Source: Oryzias latipes
Lineage: Eukaryota; Chordata; Actinopteri; Beloniformes; Adrianichthyidae
Direction of reading: 5' to 3'
Length of the DNA stretch: 64,000 nucleotides
NCBI RefSeq assembly: GCF_002234675.1
Contig: NC_019868.2
Span: forward strand, 3,078,909-3,142,908
Part shown: positions 1-13,700 of the stretch, one piece after another
Layout: each line of letters begins with the position of its first letter
Numbering within the stretch: position 1 is the first letter of the stretch
Position numbers and translations under genes: made by a program
The notes under the pieces: model-generated
Database searches by the model: none
Seen by the model: only the letters and a program-made list of their open reading frames with translations
Told to the model about the DNA's origin: nothing

Positions 1-322
1 TGTACATAAAGTTTTTAAATGTATTCATGTTTTTATATAAATATATACATGTATTTAAAAAAATCGTTTATTGGTAGCACTTTGTGGACGATAAGATGGA
101 CGATTGTGTTAAAAATGTCACTGCACTGATTAATATTTAATAATAATTTAAGCTAAATCACAATGTTTTAATGAAACTTCTATGATTTTTTGATTAAAAC
201 CTAAAATTTATTAGTTTTTGGTATTTATTTATAATAAAATGATATTTAAATTTTCTTAAAATAATAAATGAATGCTAGATTTGTTTAAGAAAAAAAACAT
301 CATGTAAAATTTCATTAAATTA
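1..322. other. AT-rich sequence beyond the arap3 3' end
   Basis: Very AT-rich, with no open frame of note, no repeat family that I recognise and no RNA gene. It is probably intergenic, or a distal 3' UTR if the second hexamer near 70 is used. Confidence 0.5.
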
Positions 323-328
323 TTTATT
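323..328 (-). terminator. arap3: Candidate arap3 poly(A) signal
   Basis: TTTATT on the plus strand reads AATAAA on the minus strand, about 615 nt after the stop. The stretch 329-942 is therefore the likely 3' UTR. A second AATAAA-type hexamer at about 68-73 could be a distal site. No experimental end is visible in sequence. Confidence 0.5.
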
Positions 329-942
329 GGCATTTTTTTCCATCTTTACATAGTTTTGTCCCTCTGGAGCCACCATAGAACTGTGCTTACACATTCTGGT
401 TTGGTTTGAACTTTTCCATAAAAGCAAAAATGAAAAAGAAAGAGAAAAAAACGAATCAAGCAGAGAAGTGAAAGTTACAAAAACAGTGAGACATGAGCTG
501 AAGGAAGTGATGATGAGTGAAGAACAGCAGCAAAGATAAAGAGGATGATGAAGACGACAGAACAGGGTTTCATCAGCTTCCTTTGAGGTTGGTGGCGAGG
601 CGTCCAGCAGACGTCCTTTGTCTGCAGAACCCGATCAGGGGGTTGGTGAAGATGTTTCTGCCACACTCAGGCGGAGCTGCGGCGGAGTTCCAGACAGGTG
701 GAGGCTCGCTGCGCTCCTTTAGCATGACCTTTCTGTTGTGATGAGAAGAAAACTTCAGACCGGCATCAGCGACCAGCGTGTCGGATTTAAATTCTGAGAG
801 TCCGAGGTGGAATGTCTCAAGATCCACACTGGACCCAGCAGAGCATGGTCAGACTGATGAAGAGCGGGAGGTTCTCCTGACCCAGCTCTCAGTCCAATCC
901 TGAAAATAACTTCAGCTTCAGGAGAACGATGTTGTGTGCTCC

Positions 943-1789
943 TCAAACGTCGTAGGGGGCCTCCTCTTGCTCCTCCTCCGTGCTCCTGCTGAAGGCTGAA
1001 GACAGCTGCTGGAGGAGCAGCTCCTGAGATGGTGTGCAGACTCCCGACTGCTGCCTCCTCCTCACAGCCAGCTGGAGGTCGGGTTCGGGCCCGGTTCCAT
1101 TGCCTCCTCCGACCCCCTCACCGCCGCTCTGCTCCTGCGACTCCTGGCCAGTCTGATCCGCCTCGAGGTCGCTCATGTGGTCCACACGGCTGTTTTCCGA
1201 AAGAACCAGCCTGAGGGGCGGCAGGTCTGGGGCCTCATGGGTCTCTGCGGTGCTGCTGGTCAGGAAGCTGGTCTCCAGTGATCTCAGAACCTGCAGGCCA
1301 AAGTCTCCCACCTCCTCGTAGAGCGGTTCAGGGAGGTCCGGAGACTCTGAGCGCTCCTCAAAGGAGTCTCGCTGGACCTTCATGGGCTGAGCAAAGAAAC
1401 ACATAACCGTTTCACCTCCTCACGTCATTCTGTGTTCCTGAGCTGGTCAGACACTTACGAAGTACATGGAGAGCGTCCGCCTGTCGTGCAGCTTCCTCTG
1501 CAGAAAGACGGGAAACTCCGGTTAACCAGTGAAACAGACCAACAGGCCCTCCTTAGATCCCAGAACGGGTCACCAAACAGACACTCAGCAAGCAGGTGGA
1601 CTCGTTCTGGAATGGAGGGCTGGGGTCCTGCAGGCAGGTGTGCTGACTGACCAGCGTCTGATTGGCTGACAGCATGCTGCTGTTGGTCTCCACTCCTCTG
1701 ATCGGAACCAGCGGCATCGTGCCGAACTTCTGTTTGGAGATTTCTGACAGAGAGTGGCGGCGCATCACCGGGAGACCCGGGTCGTCGTT
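943..1789 (-). CDS. arap3: arap3 exons 29-31: C-terminal tail and stop
   Basis: Exons 1789-1652, 1497-1459 and 1386-943, residues about 1419-1624. Conserved islands are [37 protein letters not shown] and [10 protein letters not shown]. The last exon is glutamate- and glycine-rich and ends PYDV followed by TGA at 945-943. Mammalian ARAP3 has two adjacent phosphorylatable YEE motifs here; this protein shows one. Confidence 0.9.
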
Positions 1790-4700
1790 CTAGAGAGGAC
1801 CGGAGGAGTGAGGAGAGAGCTTCTGCCAAACAGGAAGCCAGCAGGTGACTCACCTGAGCTTTGAGGAAGCTGGTGACCCAGTCCCAGAGTTCAGCCTCAC
1901 TGCTGCAGCACAGGAACCTGAACAGAAACACAGTCACGTTCTGCCTGCGGGGTAACATCCACCAGTGGCTTTCTGCCCGCAGGGAGTGCACCGGTGCTGT
2001 TCAGGTACCGCCAAGCATCACCAGGTGGCACATTTGTACCAATAACAGGGACTAGCCCTGGGTTTTATTAATGAAACACAAAACAACCTTAATCCTAAAA
2101 GGATGTTCTTTATGGACAAATGTAGATGTTAGTTCAGACTCTGATGGAGAATGAATCTGCTGAGATCTGGTCCTCACTGGAGACACTTACAGCTGATGTT
2201 TGTCCGACATCACGGTGAAGCCCCACCTGAGAGAAAACACAAAAACAGGAAGTTATGACCCCGACAGCACCAACACACTCACACATGAAGACGTGTTCAG
2301 GAAGCTGCAGGACTTTCAGAAGGACGGATGGAAGAAGCAACAGGATGGATAAATGGACTGTCCCATGGAGATATGAACGACTGCATGGTTGGAGTGAACC
2401 GCCACCTTCCCCATTTAAAGAGACAATTCCATATTATTCTTAAGCCTTTCATACCAAACAATATCCACATCTATGATAATATATTACCTTTGGTACCAAA
2501 AAAGAATGAATATTTTCTTAAATATTAGTTATTTTCTTGAGTTCTTTCTCAACCCGGACTCGATCTCTGAGGCTCCGCCTTTCACTCCTTGTGGGTGCCG
2601 CCCATTTCATGACGTCACCCTAGAGTCGGCATCAGCAGCGTGTCTGTGTTTCACCCCAGAAAACAAACAACATCCAAACTTTTGCTAACATGGATGTGAA
2701 AAGAAAAAAAAGAAAGTGTTTTGCCGATCATAGTTAGCTCTGTGGTCAAATAGGGCGTAATAGCCTGGGGGCGGTGCTGGCAGCAGAGACTCGTACTGGA
2801 AGGGGCTGTTCTCACTGTCATACATTACACTGTGAGGACCCACTGGTCCTCATGGATTGGGTGCTCAGAACGGGGTTTTTAAAGAAATACTCAGAAATGT
2901 GATCAGATCAAAATACCACTTTGGGGCTTGTTTTCGTGAGGAATGAACATGATAATCCACTTAAAAGCTAAAAAAATTGATTTTGCATTGTATAGGCCAG
3001 GGGTGGGCAAACAGGCCTGCTGAATGATATCAGAGATGCATGATTTTTTTTTGTCTTTCCATCTGGTCACGTGATCGAGACTCGCATAGAAGGTGACATT
3101 TTATTCCAGTCTGCGCTCCTATCTGAACCCCTCTGAACATCCCTGTCAAACAGAACAGAAGACAGTCTTCCCCTTCTACAGCGCTGTTCACCTTTCGCGG
3201 TCTCACTGATTCCTTCAGTGCCATTATGCTGCTGTTTCTTTTCAAACAGTTCCTGTTCTGTGTCCTGATTGGCTGGAGACCTTGTCAATCAGTCTCCTCT
3301 GTGTCGTGTCTCCTGCACAGATGCATGCAGCTCTGGTCACGATCAGATCTTTGTTTTCATTCCAAGATCCTGGATTCTTTTTCTATGAAGGTTTGAACGT
3401 TGAATTTAAAAAGAGAGAAAAGTCTGAAGATGTTCACGTCTGTCTGAGGAAGGTGTAAAAAGTGTGTAGTGAGGATTTCATCTTCATTTGTTATTTCTAG
3501 AAGGTAACTCCAGCAAAAACTGGAAAAGCAAAAACTGAAATAATGCACATATATGTCCAGGAATTGGACTCCACAGTAGTGCAGGACACAGCACAGCTGC
3601 TCAGGTTTACGGGGAAGTTTAACACAAAGTGTGAGATGTGTGAGGAGCTGCAGTCCTCCAAAGTGTCAAAGGGGCAAAGACGAGGATGGGTGCCTCGGCG
3701 ACCCAAGCCCGGGTCATGGAACTTGGCTTTTGGGACATGGAACGTCACCTCTCTGGGAGGGAGGGAGCCTGAACTGGTGCGAAAGGTTGAGAGATACCAT
3801 CTATATATAGTCGGGCTCACCTCCACACATAGCCTGGACTCTAAAACTCTGTCTTTAGAGAGGGGGTTGGACTCTCTACCACTCTGGAGTTGCTCAAGGT
3901 GAGAGGCGGCAGGCTGGTGTGAGCTTCCTCCGTAAGGTGGCTGGGTGCTCCCTCAGAGATAGAGTGAGAAGCTCGGTCACCCGTGGAGAGCTCGGAGTAG
4001 AACCGCTTCTCCTCCACATTGAAAGGAGCCAGTTGAGGTGGCTCAGGCATCTAGTCCGGATGCCTCCTGGACGCCTCCCTGGAGAGGTGTTCCGAGGATG
4101 TCCCACTGGGTGGAGGCCCCGGGGAAGACCCAGGACACACTGGAGAAACTATGTCTGTCAGTTGGCCTGGGAACGCCTCGGGGTCCCCCCAGAGGAGCTG
4201 GAGGAAGTGGCTGGGGTGAGGGAAGTCTGGGCATCTTTGTTTAGACTGCTGCCCCCGCGACCCGTACCGGAAAAGTGGAGGAAGATGGATGGATGTTCCG
4301 TTTTAAAATATAAATGTTCATTTTCAATTCAAGTGTTTTCGTCCAGATTCCATGTTATTTCCTTCTCTTCTGGGGTGGACTACCAAAAGACTCCACGGAT
4401 CTGCTCCAGTACGGCCCTTCTATCAAACTTTGGAAGCCTTTGGAAGGGAAACCAGAATGTTTGCACACCCCTGGGTTAGAACCTTTAAAGCAAACCCTGA
4501 TGAACCACATGTTGCAGTTCCATGACTAGAGGCAGATTGCAAAAGAGATGTCCCTTTAACTCTTCAAACAACGTGAATCAACTGATTCTGACTTGGAAAA
4601 AAGCGGCTCTTCATATCAGCTTTGCACTGTTATGCAACACATTACTAACTTAAAGTGTTGCATAACGGCACAAAACTGTTTTTCTTTGCTTCAGAAACCA

Positions 4701-7700
4701 CTTGAAGTACTTTAATTGCATAAACTATTGATTCAGTGTTAAAAGGTTTAAAAGAATGAGAGTTTCCACCAGAAATAAATATATGTATGACTAAAATTAA
4801 AAATATTTTCAGATTTTATTGCTTTTTTCCTTTTCATGAAGAACTGAGGGTTTTTTTAAAAATCCGACAATCTAGTCAGAGCTCAGAGTTGTTTTATGTT
4901 CTGTGTCTTCAGTGCACTGACTGTAAAAGAGACATACAATCAATGCTTCGATGTGGGGTGCGGCTAAAAACATCTGGCGGTAGCTCCTCCCACATGCGAC
5001 TGGGGAATCAAGTTTATGAAGAGATTTCTGGAAAAGCTTTGAGCAGCAAACTTGAGGCGTGAATGGAGTTTGGGTGAGCGTAGCATAAACCTGCTGAGTC
5101 TGCAGGTCACATTTCTTCACCTGAAGTTCAGCTCAGAAACAGAAACAGGTGTGGGCGTTGTCAAACAGATGACACGCTTTGAAGAATGGGCCTCAGGTGT
5201 GGTGTGAGCTCTGCATCACCTGGTCGGAGCCTTCAGTTTCTTGCGGATGCCGATGTAGATCTTCATGGACTTCAGGAACCACTCCTTCTCTGGCTTGATG
5301 CTCTAGGAAACAACCCAGATCAGTCCGGACAGACAGAGGAGGCGGATTTTCTGCTTCTAAATGCAGCCTGCTTACCTTCCTGTCCTTCAGTAGCAGCAGT
5401 TTGTGGTTTCGGATCTGGAACGTTCTTTCCTGGAACCTGGTCCCCTGAAGGAGCTTTGGAGGCTCCTCACGGCATCTCAGCAGACCGATCTTCATGGTCT
5501 CGCTCTTATACGCTGAAACAGACAAAGATCTCTGAAATACTGAGATGATTGAAAGCATGACCCAAAACACAGGGCAGTTCTCTTGAGCTAAGCTAAAATG
5601 CTAGCCACAATTTCTTCTGGGGGACCTTTCTGTGTGGAGTTTGCATGCTCTCCCCTTGCATGTGTGGGTTTTCTCCGCTTTTCTCCCACCGTCCAAAAAC
5701 ACGCTTCATAGATTTGTTAGTTACTCTAAATCGTCCTCAGGTGTGTATGGATGCGTGTGATTAGTGGCCCTGCATCAGACTGGCGACCTGACCAGGATGT
5801 CCCCTGACTTCACACAGGATAGGCTCCGGCAGCCCAGTAACCCCGAAAGGGACAAAAACGGGTTTAGAAGACGAATGAATGATGAATGAACTATTTCTTC
5901 GTCCTGACCGAGGCTGTACTTTCTGCTGTTGATGACGTCTCCAAAAACAAGTTTAGCTGAAACAACATCATTCAGCAAGGAATGAATTAAAGACCAATCC
6001 TCTTTTGATATATTTTCTAACTGTTTCCAGTTGTCTTTTAATATTGATGCTGCTGTTTTTGGACAAAAATCATAAAACTGTGTCATTTTTCTAAATCATA
6101 GCTTCTGCAGAACGGCAGGAGTTCATTAGAGATTCACCTGAGATGTGGGCGGGACGTCTGGCTCAAACACTCACTCGTAATAGCTTACAGCCCCTCACAC
6201 CCCCCAACCTAACTTTAGCGGTGCAACAAAAATGGTGAGGAACACTGGAGCTATGCAGTCCTATAGGTTTAAGCCAGATTCCAGCTCAGACGAGGAAAAC
6301 AAAGACGTAGATCTGTTGATCTACATTGGATTCGCTTTTTCAAACGCAGATGATGGCTTTTGGTCTGGGTTGACACTTTGCTGAATTTTTGGATGCCCCT
6401 GTTCAGAGGCAGTACTTCGCGTCCGCACAGAGGCATGTCACAGACGTTCATTAACCCCCTGTGGTAAAAAAAAAAAAGGTCAACTCGGCAGCTTCTTTGG
6501 ACGTCACCCAGCTGCAGAGCTGTTGCTCACAGAAGGTTTCTATCAATAGCTGCATCGCTGTTTCTCAGCTTCATCTGCTGCATGACTGAAGACCACACTC
6601 TGTGCCTCATTTAGTAACAGCTTCTATTGAGCATTCAGGTGTGTGACCTACAGGTGAGGAGCTGGATCCCCTCTCCTTGAGGAACCCTCTTCACTACCAG
6701 GTAGGCGGAGCTCGGGTTGGCCATCTTGCACCACTGCAGGGCCTGCTCCAGAACCTTCTCTTTAGGGTGTAAGGGACGCTCTGAGACAGAAGAGCAAACA
6801 CCTCAGTCAGGCGTGTCGCCCCATTTGCAAGGTGGTAGGCGGGCCTCACTCACCCAGCTGTCCATCCTCGATGGCCTCAAAGGTCATCCAAACATCTCGT
6901 TCTCCAGCTGGGACATTCCGCATGTACAGAACCTGGTTGGTTAGCTCCTCTGCACACATGGTGGGAGACACCTGGGGGGTCAGCAGTAGCACGTCACACC
7001 TGAGGCCTCTGGTGAGCAGCAGCAGCAGATGGTGAAGGACATACCTTCAGAGTGATGCAGCAGTCTGTGACTTTCATCTCCAGATAGACCTCAATGATCA
7101 GGTCTCCAGCCTGAGACAGCTGCACACAAACCACTACGGTCAATCAGACTGCCCACCTGCAGGGAACAGGTCACTGCCGACCCGCAGGTCTACAAACCAC
7201 AGGAAGCTGAGAGCTCCTCTTTGTGGGCAGATCTATGAGACAAAGGTCACTGACCTGAGTGTCCTTCCAGGTGGTGATGAGACTGATCTCCAGCTCAATC
7301 TGGGTCTGATGCTCCTCATCGATCTGAAACACCACGGCGTATGAGAGGGGTCGTTCAGCCGCTCGGCCAACCCCAAAAGGAGCAGGCCTTGATTTCCTCT
7401 CGGTTTACTCACATCAAAGACGAACAGGTAGTTGTCAATCAGATCCTCCACGATCTTCACCTCATGTTCCCCTTTCCCGTCAGTCTGGAACAAGCTGGGA
7501 GCAAACAGCAGCGACAGGTTCTTGGTGCACATCTGGTTCAGGTCGGCACACTTCTGGACCCTGACGGAGAGCGCACGGGTTAGGCTGCTGTCGGCGCTGC
7601 AGCTCCTGTGGGAGGCGGAGCTCACCTGTACAGGTGACCAATGAGAGCTGCCAGAGTTGTCTGGTTTACTCGAGGAAGACTTCGGATGATTTCTTTGTAA

Positions 7701-10700
7701 CGTTCCAACCGCTGGCGCTTTTGAGGGATTTCTGCACAGGAACAGCAAACCGGATAAGCAGGAAACTCTTTTTCTCTGATGAGCTTCATGCTCAGAAAAC
7801 AGCATGAAGTGTGACCGTCACAGCTGCCGTGGGGTTACATCCTGAGATTAAAATGTCTTTATTTGGTTTTGGGAAATCTAACAACCAAACACTTTGAGTA
7901 TGTTTCCTTGTTTTCACTCCTGCACTCCTGCTGAAAAGTTGCTTTACATCATTCATTCTCCTATGCTTGTCAAAAACTCAACATCTTACCAAACACATCT
8001 GACTAATTCTCGCTTATTACAAATAACTCAACAAACAGGAAACAGGAAACAGAGATGAAGTTCTGGGAAGCAGGAGGTGTTTAAAGACCCACTCGGTCTT
8101 GACGGTTTTAACATGTTTTTTGGCATTTTTCTGATGATGGGAGGCATATTTAAAGAAAATTAAGCTGAGTATTTCTTTATCCAAATCATTGTGAATCAGG
8201 AGCAGACAAAAAAACCCACATTTGTGGCGTTGAAAATACGCTGGGCGAGCCACAAGCTCACTGCTCCGAGATCTCAGCAATGGGGAGGGGAAGAGGGGCA
8301 GCGTTGCTCTCCTCCAACAGTCCCGCCCACAAGTCAGAGCTGAACTTCTAATGAACTACTGCTGCTCTGCAGCAACTATGTCCTAGAAAACTACACAATT
8401 TTTTTTATTTTGGCTAAAAACGAATAATTATAATTTACAATAAATCAAAAGGTGATCAGAGTGGGACTTTAAACAGTGGAAAGATGAACTGGATCAAGAG
8501 CCAGCTTGGTGGTTCTGGGCTTTTGATGATGTCTGGACCCTCTGGTTTGATACCGAGTAGACTCACTCGCAGCTTCCTGCCAGAAAGCGTGCAGCTCTGC
8601 CATAAAGATGGGGTCATCGATCTCTCTGAAGAACCTCTTGAGAACATCGGTCACATCCTCAATGAAGTGGTCTCCGATGCGCAGTTTGACATTTCGAGCG
8701 TCTTTCCGGAACTCTTCCATCAGCAGCCGGATCCTGGTTTTGGCACCATTCTTCCTGTAGATCCCCTCATGGCCCAACCCTACAAGGAACCAGAACCACA
8801 AGCTTCAGGAGACTGGAGGTGTGAGCTGCTTTGGTGAAGCTAATTGTCATCGAGTTGCTGAGCTGACCGGAGGTCTCAGATTTGCACGACATCCTGCCAT
8901 GACATCAGTCATCACGTAGATCTTAAGACAAGCTCATCAGAGCCCAATTTCCTGGATCTCTGGCTTATCTTTCAAAACTTCTCAAGGACAGTCATTACCT
9001 ATGAGACTATGAACTTTCAATACTTTTCTATTTCTTTTTCCATGATATCTTGAGTTTCTAAGAGATTCATGAAGCCTGTGCCTGACTCAGTCTTGAAGGT
9101 CAGCCTGACCGTTTTTGACATTTAAGTTCCACCCCTCAGTGCGGAACATGTTTAAAGGATCGTCACAGATGCAGTTGTTCTGGATCCACCACGAAACATC
9201 TGTTCCTCTGCTCCACAACCCTCATCCTCCTCACCGTACTGCGTGATGAAGGCAATGCAGCTGTCCACAATGATGGGGATGTCGTTTCTGCTCATCTGCT
9301 GCTCCCTCAGAGTGTTTCCTCGTCCACCAGCTGCTCGCTGGATGTCTGAGTACCACAGCGAGAAATCCATCCGTCCAATAGCATGCAGGTGGAGAGTCCT
9401 GGGGCGAGGAAGACCAAACGGTGAGGATGGAGGCCAACACCAGATCCATAAAAAGACCTTCAGAGGAGACGCCCATCTTCTCCTCTCACCTGCCCTTTTC
9501 CACCAAAACCAGGATGTCTTTCTTCTCCTGATTATCATTCTCTGAGGCAACACCTTCAACACAAGCACAGAAAAAGAAGTCAGACCGTCTGTAGACTGGA
9601 ACCAGAACCCTAACGGGACCGGGACTGAGACACAGACTCAGCTCCTGCAGACGTTTCAGGTTGATGATGTCCTCTGCTGCTCCATCATTTCGAGGGCAGA
9701 TGAAGAGGTTAGACTTCTGCAGAACAAAGTACGCGTCTTTCCACTGCTGAGGGTCCAGCATGGCTCGGTACCGCAGGAGCCCGACTCGCTCAAACTCCCG
9801 AGTGAGCAAGCAGTGGCAGCTGAGCGGAGTGGCAGCCTGGCAACACCATGATCAAAACAAAAAGGATAAGAGTGAAGACTTTTAATACCAGCATGATGAT
9901 CGAGGCTCTGAAGTTACAAGGAACCAAAACCGAGTCAGAATGTGTCGGGTTCTGACCTTTCCTATGGCTTTGGTCCAGCTGTGTAGCGACTCAGCCGTCT
10001 CCAAGCCGAACTGGTAAAGTTTCTCTGAGGTCAGGTACAACTCGAAGGTGTAACGAAACCTGGAGGACAAGACAGACGGAAGAATGGAGAGATGAACCGA
10101 TGGAGGAATGGAGAGATGAACAGATGGAGGAATGGAGAGATGAACAGATGGAGGAATGGAGAGATGAACAGATGGAGGAATGGAGAGATGAACAGATGGA
10201 GGAATGGAGAGATGAACAGATGGAGGAATGGAGAGATGAACAGATGGAGGAATGGAGAGATGAACAGATGGAGGAATGGAGAGATGAACGGATGGAGGAA
10301 TGGAGAGATGAACAGATGGAGGAATGGAGAGATGAACAGATGGAGGAATGGAGAGATGAACCGATGGAGGAATGGAGAGATGAACAGATGGAGGAATGGA
10401 GAGATGAACAGATGGAGGAATGGAGAGATGAACCGATGGAGGAATGGAGAGATGAACAGATGGAGGAATGGAGAGATGAACCGATGGAGGAATGGAGAGA
10501 TGAACAGATGGAGGAATGGAGAGATGAACAGATGGAGGAATGGAGAGATGAACCGATGGAGGAATGGAGAGATGAACCGATGGAGGAATGGAGAGATGAA
10601 CCGATGGAGGAATGGAGAGATGAACAGATGGAGGAATGGAGAGATGAACAGATGGAGGAATGGAGAGATGAACCGATGGAGGAATGGAGAGATGAACAGA

Positions 10701-13700
10701 TGGAGGAATGGAGAGATGAACCGATGGAGGAATGGAGAGATGAACAGATGGAGGAATGGAGAGATGAACAGATGGAGGAATGGAGAGATGAACAGATGGA
10801 GGAATGGAGAGATGAACAGATGGAGGAATGGAGAGATGAACCGATGGAGGAATGGAGAGATGAACAGATGGAGGAATGGAGAGATGAACCGATGGAGGAA
10901 TGGAGAGATGAACAGATGGAGGAATGGAGAGATGAACGGATGGAGACGGGTGGAAAAATGAGCAGACAGACGGATGAAAGTCAGAATCAGCAGAAGCACA
11001 GCTTGGATTAAGACAGAGGGGAAGACAGAACCTATCAATGAAGCCGCTGTTGCTGGACGAGTCGGGCCGACAGACTCCCAGACACACCATGTCCTTCAGG
11101 TTGATCTGCAGACTTGGTTCTGAAGACTGTTCCGACTCGTAGAGAAGCAGGTACTGATCCACTACACACCAGAACTTCTGAAAGTCTGACAACAAGACGG
11201 GACAGTCAGGAGGTTCAGGTACTGAAGTCACACAAATGTCAGGAAAAAAAAAGGCAGACAGCTGCAGCCCCAGCTCATATCTCACACATCCTGAGGCTGC
11301 TCCTCTCAGCAGGAGGTGCAGAGGGAGCTGAACCTCTGACAAAAGCTCAGTCAGGACAGTTTCTCCTCCCACCTTCTCTGTTTTTCCTGGAAATCGTTCC
11401 TCTGCTGACGCTGCTGCACTTGTAGAGAAATCCAGAGTGGAGAACGGACTGCATGATCTCGTCATACACCCCAGGATCTGAAACACAAAGCAGTCCTGAG
11501 AGGACAGACAGGCACGTTTAAGTTCAACAGCAGAGACGGGCAGCTGCTGGTTCCCAGGCTGGTTCTGAGCAGAACCCAGCATCACAGTTTTCATATTGGA
11601 CTCAGACTCGATGAGGTTCTTGGAGAACTGAACCAGAATCATGTCAACACTTATTCTGGGTGGAGAACAAAGAACCCCATCTTGACAGCTGTGGAGTCTG
11701 GACCTGCAGCAGAGCGGATCAGACCTCTGTGAAGACGACGGATCCTGACCTGTCGAGGGGCTATAACCCTGAGGCGCATCGTGCTGGCGGCGGCTGTCAC
11801 CGGTGAGGCGTGCAGACTCCGCCTCCAGAAATATCTGAGTGACGGTCTTGAGGAGTGTTTGTTCGGACAGCGCAGTGCACAGGGCCTGTTGGAGATCAGA
11901 ACATCACCTGTTCAACTCCTGCGCAGACAACACCACCTACCGCTCCCTCTGGAACTTAACACAACCCCTTTGGACCTTGAGCAGCTCCTCGTGGGTGCTG
12001 AACGCCGGGTGGGCGAGCCGGAAGCGGCCTTCTTTGTACTTCTGGGTGATAAAGTCCTTTCGCTGCTCAGGTGAGGCGTCACAGTCCAGTTCCTCAGACT
12101 GAGACAGATGGGCGGCCCAGAAATCATTGGCACGGTCATTTCCCACCATGATGAAGAGCTGAGTCGCACAAACATGCAAACAAACAAATCCAAAACAATC
12201 TGAGAAAAAGCCTGATTACTCCAACAGGGAGAACCTTCATCCTACAAAGTGAAGTTCTGACCTGGACGATCTCGTTGCTCCACACGCTGGTGTCGAGTTT
12301 CAGACTCTGCACTTTAGAGACCATTGACCCCAAACTTCTGTGCTGTCCTGCAAGCACACATACGAAAACACATATGGTCAATAATCAGAGACACCCGATC
12401 ACGCTCCACAGGTGATCTGTGGATGAAACACGGAAGGTTCTGGATTCTCCTACATGACGTCAGTCCACCTTAGCTGACTGCACTGAAGGGCCTGCAGATC
12501 TTACCTGCACAGTTCTTGCAGATGACAACACACAGGTTGATGGAGGCCCAGTCCGGGTTCACAGCCTTGCAGTCAGCACACATCCTGTTGGATCTGTTGG
12601 ACCAGATCTTCTCAGCTACCTCATAATCTGACAGAGTCTCTGCAATCGCCTCCTGGAGCGCCTCCATCCAGTCCCGCTTGTCCCGTTCTGACTCAGCAGT
12701 GAAGCTGCAGAGGAGGAACATGAAGTTATAAACTGACCAATAGGAGGCCTCCATAAAGTAGTGTGCCTCATGTCAAACATTCAAAGTATTTGATTGACAG
12801 ATTCTCCTGAGCCCATTTTCAGTGGTAGAGTTGTGGTCTTTTAAAATACTCATCCAGTCCTGATGAAGAGAGTCATTGCCATAGAAACGTTGACTCAGAC
12901 TGACACGGACCAATCACTGCTTACTGAGGACGTCTGGTTCCAACATGGCGACGGACGCATTGGAAAAAAAGGGAGTTGACTTCTTTCGATTGGAACCGAA
13001 AGCAAGTCATTTTTCTATGGGTGATGTCACACACTATCTGTCCACTTATACAGTTGATGAACGCTTCCAACATTTGACATGAGACCACCTAGATTTATTG
13101 AGGCCTTTCATTGGTCAGTTTATAACTTGAATAACCTGGACTTCAGAAAAAAATACTCTGAAAAAAAATTAGAATTGTAAAGACTTTGTTTAAAAAGGTA
13201 TGAGAGCAAGAATTGTGTTGACAGATAGAATAACTGAGTAACAGCTGTTTGTGTCTCTATAGAAGCATGTGGGATTCTGGCTTTGGTCCTTCCTGTTCGA
13301 AATGCCAGGGGGAGGGGCCACTTAGTCCAGTTCTCAGATGCAGTGACGGGTTCAAACAAGGCCTATCAAAGTCAGGTCATAACCAAATACTAAATATAGG
13401 GAACACAGTCCTTCCTGGGTGACATTAGGCATTGGTTACCCCTCATTGTCCAGGTGAAAACAGGACGATTGCTGGTTTGTTTCTCAGGTCAGATCCAAGC
13501 TTTGTGCTTGGAGGAACGTTGAAAGTTTTAATCCCAGAGGTTCAAAAGTTTGAACCTCTGGGATTAAAACTTTCTGGAAAGTTCTTTACTTTCAAGGATG
13601 GGGGTTCAAGCCTGTTGGGTGAAACCGTTTTTTCTTAAAATGTATGTTTGGCTCCTGAGTGCACCTGTGACTGCAGCTCCCCCCTACCCCAAAGATAACA

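Noticed and set aside
10031..11642. ORFs of 289-586 codons over the 24-bp minisatellite
   Set aside because: The unit length is divisible by three and stop-free in several frames. The region is the intron between arap3 exons 13 and 14.
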